A stretch of DNA of 64,000 nucleotides, taken from contig NC_080671.1 in the NCBI RefSeq assembly GCF_030247195.1, positions 69,005,412-69,069,411 on the forward strand, read 5' to 3'. The notes beneath the pieces are model-generated. The model did not search any database. It saw only the letters and a program-made list of their open reading frames with translations, and was not told where the DNA came from. Source of the DNA: Topomyia yanbarensis (taxonomy: Eukaryota > Arthropoda > Insecta > Diptera > Culicidae). Below, one piece after another: positions 24,178-34,867 of this stretch (the first letter of the stretch is position 1; every line of letters begins with the position of its first letter). Position numbers and translations under genes: made by a program.

Positions 24178-25136
24178 ATAGCCACCATTGCCGGCCGCCC
24201 TTATCTGCATCGTTCACGGGAAAGGATAAGGGATAAGGGACCGTTCATAAACCACGTAGACCGAAATTTGGGATTTTTTAATTTATCATAGTCTTCCATA
24301 GGTGTTGCGGAGTAGGTGTTGGTAGGTCTAGGATTCGCTTTAAGCAAGCGATGCGACCTGTAAAGCATGGTTTATTTTTGTAGTTATTCAGTTAGTCTTC
24401 TAGTACACGATCACTTGAAAAAGAAAAGATCTTGTTTAGTTTTTGTTTTTTAACTTTGAGTAGCCGGCTGCCGAGAGAATCCTATGTTTTCTAAACAAAG
24501 GCAATTTGAACTCTACACAGCTGGCCGTGAGAGTATTGCCTAGAAAAGCTAATCTTATCTGTGTAATTGATCGGACCACTGTGTATTGCAACAGTCTTTA
24601 GACAGATTACGCTTTTTCTTCTCTACGATATATTTATTGGGTTGAAAACACTCGAGTGATAATACTTTATACAGACAAATTGTTCTTATATAACGAAATG
24701 TTATAAATCAAGGAAAGTCTTTTCTATTTTTCACTTCGGATTATTTGTAGACTACGCGTATACAGGAGAGAAAACAACGACCATTAAAAAGGAAATACAA
24801 AGGGTTGAAAACCTGATATACGGGATTGTTAGCAATAACGAAACTTGAAATTAGATTCATACATACAGACGCGGTAAATGATCCAACCTACCTACAAATA
24901 CCTATAATCATTAATTTTTATTGGGGCTGATCTCCGATCAACTTCTCATTTTTACGATACGTTACGTACTTTCGCACCTGGATCCGTGCGCAACCTCTCA
25001 TTCGGCTACTATATGCAGAAGGCTGATAGCACCCAGCGTCGCCGGTCTAAGGACCAAATTATATAGAATATAGTTAGACTTGCGTAGCGTTCTGAGATAG
25101 GAGACTTGTGTGAACTATGTTATCTCACCATTTGAC

Positions 25137-25826
25137 GACCAAAAAAATCACCAAAAAAGTTATGTTGAGAAGACTTTCTCAACTCTACTTATTTTGCTAT
25201 AAAATTGAAAACATGCATTGTTGGAAAGTAATTTTATATAGAGGCTCGTGGATGCCCGTTGTGACTAGTATTCGTTTTTGTAGTTTCTCATAGAATCGAA
25301 ATGTCTTCCACATATTTTCAATTCTCTTAGTAATTGACGATCAAAATGGCGGTATTTTTAGTCCACTTTATTATATTATTCTTGATTTTTGAAATATAAA
25401 ATGTTGACATCTTCGAAAAATATTCGTAATTTATTAATGCTAACAACATAATAGAACATTTTAAGAAGTGAAAAAATCGCAGAAAAATAGTTATAATAAA
25501 AAAGGAATTTCGTGGGTGCCTCCCACATACAACGCGCTTTATCTTAACATCATTACATTTTGGAAACTCAGTATACATCAAAAGAAGAGGGCTTCCTTCT
25601 GAAAAAGTATTCCTAACATACCAAATCACTGAAATGAACTCCTAGAGCACAATTAATTAAACGCATGTTTTGGTACCATAGCGACCACTGTGCAATGGTG
25701 CATTTTCTTATGATTCAGTGGCGGAAACACGGCTAAAAGAACGATAACTACCACGCCTCAAATTTCATTTTCACACAACGCTGCTTTTGCTCCAACCCAT
25801 CACGGAATAGAAATTGATTTTTTGCA
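25137..25826. other. No recognisable feature
   Basis: AT-rich. A 100-residue minus-strand frame at 25327-25629 has no domain I recognise. Confidence 0.45.
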
Positions 25827-26395
25827 GCAAGCAATGTTTCAATTGATGACTGCAATGTTAGCAATTCTACCTCCGTATTTGACGATTTTCAAGCTGGGAA
25901 TTTTGCTAACAATATTGCCATGCTTTAATAATGCCTATAGATAAGCATTTAAATATATTGAATTGGAATACTCGTTCATTAAGGTTGGACGGAGAAAGGG
26001 TAAAATTCGTAAACGAAAAAAGCAGTTTTTTTCCACACCGTATGTCAGATCTTCATAAAAATTAATCAGCAGTACTGTAACAACATTCTACATACGCTGA
26101 TTGATTTTTATGAAGATCTGACATACGGTGTGGAAAAAAACTACTTTTTTCGTTTGCGAATTTTGCGCATTCTCTGTCCAACCTTAACAACGTGCGAAGA
26201 TGAATTTTTTAACTTCTTGAGTGTACCCGGTACATGATGTGCATATAACCGTTGTGATCAAAACTTTTTTGTAACCAAATAATAAATTGAACAGTAGCTC
26301 TAATTTTGTTATTCATCGATTTAATCGAATTGTTGAATTAAGTGGAGGAATCGTAACAGCTAATCGCAGAATCAAACATCGCGTCTTACCGATGT
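25827..26395 (+). pseudogene. Jockey-like endonuclease fragment, copy 2
   Basis: Homologous to 20960-21265 and extending further 3'. The end of this copy gives RFNRIVELSGG-like and then NRRIKHRVLP in conceptual frames, the block after GGG in Jockey/CR1 endonucleases. It is interrupted at 25983-26183 by a TTAA-flanked MITE. Many frameshifts are present. A 3' RT fragment of the same type follows at 26855, so 25.8-27.4 kb may be one element with its middle lost. Confidence 0.6.
25983..26183. mobile_element. 201-bp foldback MITE, TTAA target
   Basis: Starts GGTTGGACGGAGAAAGGG and ends with its near reverse complement; the arms are about 90 bp each and a short centre remains. TTAA lies on both sides (25979-25982 and 26184-26187). 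The paralogous site at 21112-21115 has a single TTAA and no insertion. A TTAA target suggests piggyBac- or Kolobok-type mobilisation. Confidence 0.9.
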
Positions 26396-26400
26396 CACGG

Positions 26401-26863
26401 TGTATCTCAGGATGCGCTCATATTATATTGGGACGATAAGTGTTTTTTATGTAAAAATGTCTGAGGAACGCGATGGCCTTAAAATTTTCAAAATTAAAAT
26501 ATACGTATTGGGAGAAAAATTAACTTTTAATATTTAACTGAAAAAATTGCATAGTTGGCAACACTGTCGGCAAAAAATAATATTTTTTATAGACTCCTTG
26601 AACAATTTTCTTCAAAAGCCATCTTGTGGTTTGATTCTAGAGTAAATAGAACCGGAGATATGATCAAAAGAAAATCAAGGGTTTTGGCAATTTTCCAAAA
26701 CGGGGGGTGCTCCCATGACCCGAGGGGTGGTTCAATTGTCACAAAAATTTGGGTTTTTATATATTGGCCTTAGATTAACAATTCCTCCAAATTTTGTTCA
26801 AATCCGTGGAGGTCGATTACACGTGCCTTGATCACTTCGCATGGAATGACCCATATGTAGAAT
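26401..26863 (+). repeat. Interspersed repeat, copy 1
   Basis: Matches 63456-63902 in inverted orientation, with landmarks GATATGATCAAAAGAAAATC, TTGGGTTTTTATATATTGGC and GATCACTTCGC. It lies between the endonuclease and RT fragments of the Jockey-like element. A 72-residue frame at 26555-26773 lies in it and is not conserved. The family is unknown. Confidence 0.7.
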
Positions 26864-27400
26864 GTTTATACCCTCTTATAAACAGGAATTCTGGGCACTG
26901 CCCAAAGAACAAACTATTAATTTATAAATATATATCTAGACCGACAATGCTATATGCAGTGCAGGTTTGGGAAAGTTTTTGTGTTACTAGGAAGAAAACG
27001 CTTCAAAGGATTCAGAACAAAAAGCTGAAAATTATTTTGAAGCGTCCTCGCTGGTTTATCACATACGAGTTGCTCAGACTATAGAAACATTTGAAATTAT
27101 GACGAACAATATTATAAGCAATTTCCGATAAAAATCATTGCAATCACCAATTGCAACGATTAGCTCTCTTTATACTTTATAAGTTAGTTTATAAGATTTG
27201 TTTAGCTCCTTATTCACATGACAAGTATGTTTAAAGCCTCTTACTGCAAAAATCTTTTAACTGCGAAAGCATATCTTAATATTAATTAACTAAATATTGT
27301 AAACAATAGGGTGAAAAGTCACCATTTTTGACTGATTACCCAATATACTAAATTAGAAATGTAGTGCAAATAAAGGAATAGAAAATAGATATACAAAAAA
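26855..27400 (+). pseudogene. Jockey-like ORF2 C-terminus and 3' UTR
   Basis: One frame reads VECLYPLINRNSGHCPKN, LLIYKYISRPTMLYAVQVW and RIQNKKLKIILKRP, ending ITYELLRL at a TAG (27082-27084). LYPLINR, IYK..RP..LYA..VW and LQ-IQNK are the conserved C-terminal landmarks of Jockey-clade reverse transcriptases. The catalytic RT core upstream is missing. The 3' UTR is AT-rich, with AATAAA at about 27370 and a poly-A-like end near 27398. Confidence 0.75.
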
Positions 27401-27824
27401 ACAGGTGTTTATGCTTTGCTTTAATTAAATTTCCCCTTAAAGTAGGGTTACCAATTGGACTGAGAGCAAATTAAGGACATCCCTGCCAAATCTATTCGGA
27501 ATTGGAGCCTGAATCAGTTGTCACTTGATCCAGAAATCTGAAAAAGTCGGGATTCTGGCTTATTTTCCAGCATTTGAACTGGGACGTTGAATCTTGATCG
27601 AGACAAATTGGAATGGTGTAGTGGCAATATTGAACGAAGATAACCATTTTGGCCAAACCTTATATCGAGCTATCTAACCAATTTTGGTTACTTCTGAGTA
27701 AAAGAACTTTTGGTTGGAATGAGTTGCACAGAGTATGCATTAACAAAAACAATCGCTGGAAGTATTTGAAATTGACAATTGAAATTGATTCTCTTGGAAT
27801 AAAGTTGATCTGAATAATTTAATA

Positions 27825-28537
27825 AAGGGTGATTCAGAATGACGTTTTTTTTCTCGCAAAAATTTGAAAAATGGAGTAAATCGCAAAATGTTTATTTGTC
27901 AATCGAATGAACATTTTTGCCATTTATTGTTTGAAAACAATTTCTTTTAAATGTTGACCATGTTGGCGCTTGAGGTAATCCATTCGACTGGTCCAATTTT
28001 TGATGACGGATTCGAGTATTTCAAGTGGTATCTGGCCAATTAGTCGAGTAATGTTGGTTTCCAATGCTTGGAAATGTCACCGCTGCTATGTTTTCTTCAA
28101 TGCGTGCTGGATCCCGATCAGAATGAAGTAACAAGATTATAACAGAACACAATTTTTGTAACATATTGTGTTATAAATTTGGTCTCGTTAGTAGTTAAAA
28201 TAACAGAAATTTATAGCAAGTAACAATGCGAGATATAGTTTTGAAATATTTCTGTTATGTGTTTCTGATCGGGATGTGGTCGATTTGTTCGCTAATCATC
28301 CAAAAACGAGAACTGCAACTTTTACTCTTTGGTTGTATGGCGAATAGTGGAGTCAGTTGGCCGATTATGTCGACTATATTATAGTCGGAGTGCACGAAAC
28401 ACATTTCTCACAGATCGCTGATTTTCGAAATATAGTTGAATAATTTGAAAATAGTGAGCATACGGTGGTGGCAAACAATACTAAACAACAATAACATGAC
28501 ATGCCCATCAAAAAAACCATCATGTTGTACCACCCTG
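27825..28537 (-). mobile_element. mariner/Tc1-like element relic nested in the above
   Basis: TA flanks both ends (27823-27824, 28538-28539). The left end is AAGGGTGATTCAGAATGACG and the right end reversed is CAGGGTGGTACAACATGATG, an imperfect TIR. On the minus strand the frame downstream of the MITE reads LETNITRLIGQIPLEILESV, then NWTSRMDYL, GQHLKEIVFK and a stop, the C-terminal end of a Tc1/mariner-type transposase. The DDE core is deleted or unreadable, so it is non-autonomous. Confidence 0.75.
28113..28273 (+). mobile_element. 161-bp MITE (CCCGATCAGAA family), copy 2
   Basis: Same length and ends as 12583-12743, with a few substitutions. It interrupts the mariner-like coding sequence. 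Removing the MITE and one copy of the flanking AT restores a plausible mariner reading (minus strand HIQHALK-like), which supports a 2-bp duplication. Confidence 0.85.
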
Positions 28538-28866
28538 TATATGCAAAGGTTTGAGACTAAAAATAAGGACATTTGAAGTAAAATAAGGACGCTTTCCAAA
28601 AACCTCGAAAATAAGGACATGTCCTTTAAAATAAGGACGGTTGGTAACCCTACTTAAAGGGATTACAAATTTTTGTCAGGATGAACAAAATCGATTTTTT
28701 TAAATCAGATATTCTGAAAGGACATACGTTGAGGAATTTTTTTTTGAAAATTTTATTAAAATCGGAGCACTGCAAGTTAAGTATAAATCTCTTTCACTTA
28801 GTTTAATGAAGCTATCTTGTTTCAAATAAATTAATTTACTTTGGGTAAAAGAATATAACCCCTGTA

Positions 28867-30892
28867 CTGCCCTTGTATGCAAAAGTGACGTAAGCGCCAT
28901 TTTGGTCAAATTTCATTTTTTCATATTTTTGAATTCTCCACAAAAATCACGTCTTTCAGTGTAATTGTCTTTAAAATATTATGCAAAATGGCCTTTTAAA
29001 ACGAGAAAAACAAAGTGATGTAGGCGCCATTTTTTTACCAAAGTGACGTACCGGTGCAATATAGTATTGAAGGTATATTTAACAAGGCAAAACAATTTAT
29101 TCTTAATCTGTTGTATCATAAGTAATGTTGGGAGCTAGATAAGCACCATTTGTGATGAAAATGGCTAGGGTGGTGTTATATTTATGCTAGCAAGCTTAGT
29201 CTTTTTCAACATGTATTTTTCATACCACAATAATGTACGAATGTATCTTGGTGAAAACTTTTGTTCAAAACCTTGACCGCTGTTGTTCTATATTTCATCA
29301 TTGTAGTGCGCAATTGGTACCCAACCAATTAATTTCAAAACCAATTCCAACCAAAACACCTGCAAATGAAATGGAATTTATTCAAGTCTCATAAACTGTT
29401 CACATATCCGGCTCCAAATTTATACGAAAATTTCATGGGGTCAGTCCGAGGCAATGTTAAGCCAGTTTCATTAATTTTTCAAAGTATAGCATGAAAACTG
29501 GTATTAATATAACATGAAAATTAATAAATTGTATATATAAAGGCTCTAAACTAATTTTGAAACCATCTGAGAGACTTTGTGGATTCAAAATGAGTAACCC
29601 ATACCTGTGAAACGTTTGTACCTGAATACACCTGTTATTCGACACGCTTGATCCACTAAAAATGCAATCAACTCCAGAATAACCGTGTACGAGGAAGACT
29701 TCAAATGTGCTTGAATATTTTATAGACAACCTATATGATGTATTTTGATGTGCCGTGTAACAGGAATATTCACTAAAAATTACCAAAGAAGCGGGAAACC
29801 GTAATTACCAGGATTAGTCGTTAAGTGGAACACTGTATGCAAATGTCTTCAAATATGATTGTATTTTTCACAGATCACAGAATTTGATGTGCCGCATGAC
29901 AGAAATAATTACTAGAATTGTTTGGTCCGAACTTCCATATTCCAGAATTGTTAATAAAGTGTCCCTATTTGGCATTGAATTTGCATTGTCCATAAATTAT
30001 AGAGTTGATATTATTTGATATGTCGCATGACAGAAATGTTTAACAAAAACGTTTCATCCCGGATGACTTTACATGTGATAGCATTGTTCGTAGAAAACCG
30101 AGCTGGTGCACCTTGATGTGCCTCGTAACAGGAATATTCACTTAAAAATGTGTCCGTTGAAAAGAAATCCGGGCTGTAAAGTTTCTCCGTGTTTCCGGAT
30201 GACTTTACATGTCTGCAGATCATCGTTAATGTGCCGCATGGCAGGTATCTTCAAGTATAAATGTTTCACAAACATGGGTAGCGCATTCCATATTCACTAG
30301 GACTTCCAGCCCAGAACTGCTTCCACATTGTTTGAAAGAGGCCTACATGATACCAAAATGAAGTTATAGCGTTCAAATGTAGGATAAAATATACAATACA
30401 TTTTATAATAATGCCTGACTTGCAGCTAAACTTTGGAAAATTAATGAAAATGTACTGAATGGCCCTCGGACATAACCCACGGAACATCCGTATAGATCCA
30501 AAACCGACCATCTAACCAGACCACCACATATAGCCTCGGAAACTTGAAGGAAGTAATAATCATTTGCAGATAATTCAGTTGAAACGGTTGATAATATACG
30601 ACACGTTTTACCCGGTACTTTTGGATTGTATACGTACGTCAGAATTGCATAAAAACAGTGAAATGAAATCGCTATTTTTTGCAAAAGTGACGTTAGCTAA
30701 AATTTACAAGGTTTTTGACAAAAATTGAAAATTTAAGCAATTGGCTATTATCTACGATGGATTGTACACATTTTGTACAGAACAGATAGTTGAAACATTA
30801 TTCGTGCTTTTGAAAACATCACGAAACACAAAAATTGGTTTTCTGAAAAATATTCTTATTGGCGCTAACGTCAGAATTGCATAAAAGGGCAG
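28867..30892. mobile_element. 2-kb TIR element with CTGCCCTT ends
   Basis: Left end CTGCCCTTGTATGCAAAAGT; the right end reversed is CTGCCCTTTTATGCAATTCT. Both continue TGACGT(A/T)AGCGCCA, giving an imperfect inverted repeat of about 36 bp. The motif GTGACGT recurs inside (28883, 29040, 30680). No clear target duplication and no transposase were found. A degenerate tandem block fills 29740-30260. Confidence 0.65.
29740..30260. repeat. Degenerate tandem repeat, five units
   Basis: GATGTGCCGYRTRACAGGAA-like sequence recurs at about 29748, 29884, 30017, 30115 and 30228, with spacings of 98-136 bp. Units often end in ATATTCACTAAAA or a variant. It lies inside the CTGCCCTT element and looks like an internal array. 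Confidence 0.65.
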
Positions 30893-32794
30893 CGTAGGTG
30901 ATAAAAATCGCTTTTTTTCGTATAAGTGCGATATTCAGATCTCACAATAAAACTTCTACCAAATCGTTCCATTGATCTTCATCAACTTTATTCATGTCAT
31001 TTTATTTAGAAAAACTCTTCATCTCCCTACCTTTAACAATATTGGCATTGACGGTAGCCCAAACCAACCAAACACCACCATTCATTTCGATGACCACGCC
31101 ATTATCCTTGATGGTTGGCACGCTTCTATCGCCCCCAGTAAAGCGTTTGATGGCTTTTGGTAGCGAGAGCTGGCCGTTTTCTTCACCTAAAGTGTACCGC
31201 AGACCAATCTATTCAGCGTTCGTATTCCTGCCATAAACATCAGTGACTGGTTTGTATGTAGGTATATTGTAACATATATTACATTATGTTATCCCATCCG
31301 TGCAAAAGTGTAACACCAAAATGACCACCGACGCACGAGGAAACTTGCATAATTCAGCGCCGAGACTGACTCTCCGATGCCTACCTTCTAAACCGGGATG
31401 GCGATTTATTTTCGTTCGACGCAGGGGGATAAACTGTTTCAGATAATATTCGTGCCTTTTAGTGCCGTTGGTTGGGCTAGAGAGTGGGATAATAAAATTG
31501 CTTTCGTTCGCCACACCAGCACGGGCCGGGCACCGCACTGCTCCGGTTGGAATAGATTGTATGTGACGTCGCTGCAGAAGCCACACAAAAGGAATATCCT
31601 TTTACGGAAAGTATCCTGGACAAAAAAAATGTACGATCGCACGAGTTTTACGGTCATTTAACATATTGACCACCCTCTAGGGGGCATAAAAGCTAACGTT
31701 GTAGTAACAATATTTTTGCCGATAACTGGCAGCGCGCTTTGTTGGGAGTGATTTTTCACACTCAACTAACCGCGCTGTCGCATATTGAAACCAATTTTAT
31801 CTAAGCGGTCTAACCGACCGGGCAAACCAACTGCCACGACTGTAATAAATTACAGATGTTGTCAGTTTATTTGAATAAATACCGAACACAACGAATGGGA
31901 ATTGTTTTTAAATTAATGACATTTTGCAATTTTTTTTAATGAATGATTCACTCGATAATATCTGCACCAAATTATTGAAGAACAGGTTATTTTTGACATC
32001 TTCTATGCAAACTAGAGTGGCTCGCGGTTGCATAGGAAAACTTCAAAATGATTTAAACTACCGGGCACATCACTTTTTGAGTTCCTTTGTGGTCCCAAAT
32101 GCCTGTGCAAAATTTGGGAGTGGTTGTCGGTTGCTTCCCGGGTTTGCGCATTGCGTTCAAAGTTTGTATGGGATCTTATATGGGAAAATCAATTATTTTG
32201 CATTTGCATTAGTAAAGATCGGTATTTCACTAAATATGAAAAACCAGCATAATAAAACCATATTTCAAACTTTGGTTAACAACTTTGTCGAAGACGGTAA
32301 CTAGCTACGAGTGTTCAAAAAATAGTTATAAAGATTTTAAAACTTATGGTTCAATCCAAATGCAGAAATTTATTATTTTTTTCCAACACTGCCAGTGCCC
32401 CACCGACATTGACATTTAAAACTCAAATAAATGAGAATATATTCATCGCAGAGACCTCGTACGTTTGAATGAAATGTTCAGAATGAATTGTTGAACAACA
32501 GTAGTCAGAAAATGAAAAGAAGAGGGATCTTGGATGGGGGTCTTCAACGCAGGTTTATACTACCAGTGGGCTTCCTTAAGTAGGTAATACATCAACATTT
32601 CGTATTTTTGTGTATCTCCTTATCCCATCCTAAAAACAAAAACTCCTTCTTGTGGCAAACGTGGAGATGCAGAGATATACACGGTCTCCAATAATAATTA
32701 ATAATTTCCATAACAGCGTTTGTTACACTAACAATCCTTTCCTTCCCCGATGACCGTAAGGACGTAGTCGGCACCGTTATTGGCATTTGAAGTA
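30893..32794. other. No recognisable feature
   Basis: Open frames of up to 126 residues (31924-32304, +) show no domain. A frame pair near 30972-31236 overlaps on one strand in two phases, which argues against coding. No transposon termini were recognised. Confidence 0.45.
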
Positions 32795-33195
32795 TTTTTT
32801 TACAATGGAGAAGATGTTTACGTCCTAACCCAGTACACGTGCTATTGGTAGGTGTCCAAGCTACCATACGGGGTGTACTGGGGGCGTGTCGGGCTCGAAT
32901 GGTGACGCTGCCATTAATACCGACTAAACTCCATTGGGCTCCGCCATCGTTCCCCCCAGGAACTACCTCTCGGTATTACTTCTGGGGGGGATGGCTGTAC
33001 TTGATGTACTCATTCACTCTCGCTCACGCGCTCATACGTCCTGTATGAGGCTTACTTGGGTGCTCTCTCTATCGCACCTTGATTCACTTTCTAACACTCC
33101 ACATGAGGCTGACTTTTGTGCTCACCTTTTTCATTCCTTGCTAGGCTTACTTTTGCGCTAGCCTCTACCATACCATGTGAGACTGACTTGGATGC
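32795..33195 (-). repeat. R1-clade 3' UTR with degenerate internal repeats
   Basis: On the minus strand AAGTCAGYCTCA...GG and GCACCCAAGTAAGCCT recur four times between 33195 and 33040. The remainder is GC-rich down to CGTGTACTGGGTTAGGACGT, and then a short poly-A-like end at 32803-32797. Confidence 0.6.
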
Positions 33196-33735
33196 TCACC
33201 CTTTCACTCCTCTGTCACGCAATGAAGCATCGATAGCTAAGTCCCAGGCACAGGCAATCTGGGTGGTAGCAGTCGAGACTGCGTTCCACTTCTCCACCGA
33301 GTGACACATCCCCTGAATAAGGGTATCAGGGGTTGTGTCCCAGCCACAGACGTCAAGCATTGCTCTTCTTTCGACGTCGAACCGAGGACATACGAACAGT
33401 ATGTGTTTGGCAGTTTCGTCTACACCTGGGCAGTCCGGGCAGGCTGGGACCTCCGCGTGCCCGAACCTGTGGAGGTACTGTCGGAAACAGCCATGGCCTG
33501 ACAGGAATTGTGTCAGGTGGAAGTGAACTTCCCCATGGGGTCTTCCTACCCAGCTTGATATGCTAGGTATCAGCCGGTGGGTCCACATACCTTTCGAGGA
33601 GTTGTCCCACTCATGCTGCCATCTGGCGACCAAGGTCACCCTGGTGCGCTCGCGGGCTCCTCTATTTCCACGTACCTCGAAACACTCCTCATCTTCCCGA
33701 ATGACCAACCCGACTGGCATCATGCTCGCTATCAC
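33196..33735 (-). pseudogene. R1-clade ORF2 part 3: C-terminal domain
   Basis: An open frame of 179 codons containing THRLIPSISSWVGRPHGEV, LTQFLSGHGCFRQYLHRFGH, CPDCPGVDETAKHILFVCPR and a C-terminal tail. C-x2-C-...-H-x4-C is the family's conserved finger and is intact. This domain is thought to help bind RNA or target DNA. The stop is at 33196-33198. It is the best preserved part of ORF2 after the endonuclease. Confidence 0.85.
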
Positions 33736-33879
33736 GTAGGATGCATACCGTGCGGTAGGCAGATATCACTCTGAGGCACATCACGCGGTAGGTGCTGTGA
33801 GGTGATCGCGACTTCTCCCACATGGATAACTGCATGTTGTGCCGACTTGCGATTGTTGACGATAACTACCTCCGTCTTA

Positions 33880-34867
33880 TGCTGAGCGAGTTCCAGGCCT
33901 CTCGCGCTCATCCATTCCTCCACCGTGTTTATCGCGTGTTCTGCAGTTAGTTCTACCTCGGGGATTGACTCCCCGTAGACCCCCTTTTCTAACCGGCATC
34001 GGTCTCGTATAGCAGTACGCGGTTCTGGAAATAGCTTTTAAGGATCCGGTACAGACCCCCCGGTAGGCTAAGCCGGTGCAACGAGAGCGCGATGGCATCC
34101 CAGCTTGCGCTGTTGAATGCGTTCTTCACGTCCAGTGTCACTAACGCACAGTATCGAATGCCTCGCCTTTTTCGTTAGATCGCTATCTCGGCAGTATTTA
34201 TCACTGAGTTGAGAGCGTCCACTGTGGACTTACCCTTCCGAAAGCCAAACTGGGTTAGCCTGTTGAGGATGATCCTCTCGAGCAGTTTGCCAGTCGTGTC
34301 GATCAAACAGATTGGTCAGTACGGCGATGGGTCGCCTGGCGGCTTCGCGGGCTTCGGCAACAGCACCAATTTCTGCCTTTTCCATCTATCGGGGAAACGG
34401 CACTCGTCAAGGCATCTCTGCATAGCTAGCCTGAACATGTTCGGGTTCGCTATGATCGCTGCCTTGAGAGCGCTGTTTGGAACTCCGTTCGGCCCTGGAG
34501 CTTTGTTCATTGCTAGGGATTTAGCCACTGCGAGTAGTTCTTCATTCGTCACCAGAGCCACCGTTTCGGCCGTTCCCGCACTGTCTCGTAGTGCAGGTGG
34601 CCAGGGGCTTGTGGCTCGAGACGGGAAGAGTACTTCGATAATCGTCGCTAACCGGTCCGGAGACCGTTCTGGAGGTGAAGAGCCCCCTTTGGTCTTGGCC
34701 ATCACGATCCTGTAGGCGTCACCCCACGGATTCGCGTTGGCACTCTCACACAGGTTGTCGAAACACGCTCTCTTGCTGCTTTTAATGGCCTTGTTAAGGG
34801 CCAATTTCGCAGCTCGAAACACTTCACGGCGGTTCGCTCTTGCATCCTCGGTGCGAGCTCTTTGCAT
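33880..34867 (-). pseudogene. R1-clade ORF2 part 2: reverse transcriptase with motifs B and C deleted
   Basis: The frame from 34867 reads FRAAKLALNKAIKSSKRACF and later MNKAPGPNGVPN (RT fingers), then WKRQKLVLLPKP and PSPY followed by a TGA where RPICL is expected. The next pieces read TGKLLERIILNRL and QFGFRKGKSTVDALNSV. Motif A is VTLDVKNAFNSASWDAIA. After LLYETDAG the sequence jumps to ELTAEHAINTVEEWMSARG, a region that lies after the active site. Motif B and the YADD motif C are absent, so an internal deletion removed the catalytic centre near 33960-33990. Confidence 0.85.

Larger units (their letters stand above)
22619..25136 (+). mobile_element. Retroposon (ORF1 end plus 3' region), copy 1, with insertion
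   Basis: The parts at 22784-22828 and 24178-25136 match 42605-43474, where the same sequence is continuous and bounded by a 24-bp duplication. This copy extends further 5' into an ORF1-like coding remnant. It ends TTTGACGACC at 25136, the same 3' terminus as copy 2. A 1349-bp element interrupts it at 22829-24177. Confidence 0.7.
27443..28652 (-). mobile_element. TAGGGTTACCAA-family DNA transposon, copy 2, with two nested insertions
   Basis: Ends TAGGGTTACCAA/TTGGTAACCCTA, flanked by the 7-bp repeat CTTAAAG (27436-27442 and 28653-28659). The right end reversed matches the left end of copy 1 over more than 40 bp (TAGGGTTACCAACCGTCCTT and on). A mariner-like element (27825-28537) and within it a MITE (28113-28273) add to its length. 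Without them it would be about 500 bp. Confidence 0.85.

Noticed and set aside
23678..24217. 179-residue minus-strand frame rich in Asn, Pro and Thr
   Set aside because: Its repeats (NPNP, PTRAR) come from CGGGTT-type DNA repeats of a transposon end and it runs across the insertion boundary.
24178..25136. Retroposon 3' region read as an LTR
   Set aside because: Copy 2 has a 24-bp duplication and a 5' leader, and there is no TG...CA pair or repeated LTR, so an LTR is not supported.
33301..33774. Several plus-strand frames of 62-77 residues
   Set aside because: Shadows of the R1-clade C-terminal domain in a GC-rich stretch.
34209..34715. 168-residue plus-strand frame
   Set aside because: It is the antisense of the R1-clade reverse transcriptase, which has clear motifs on the minus strand.
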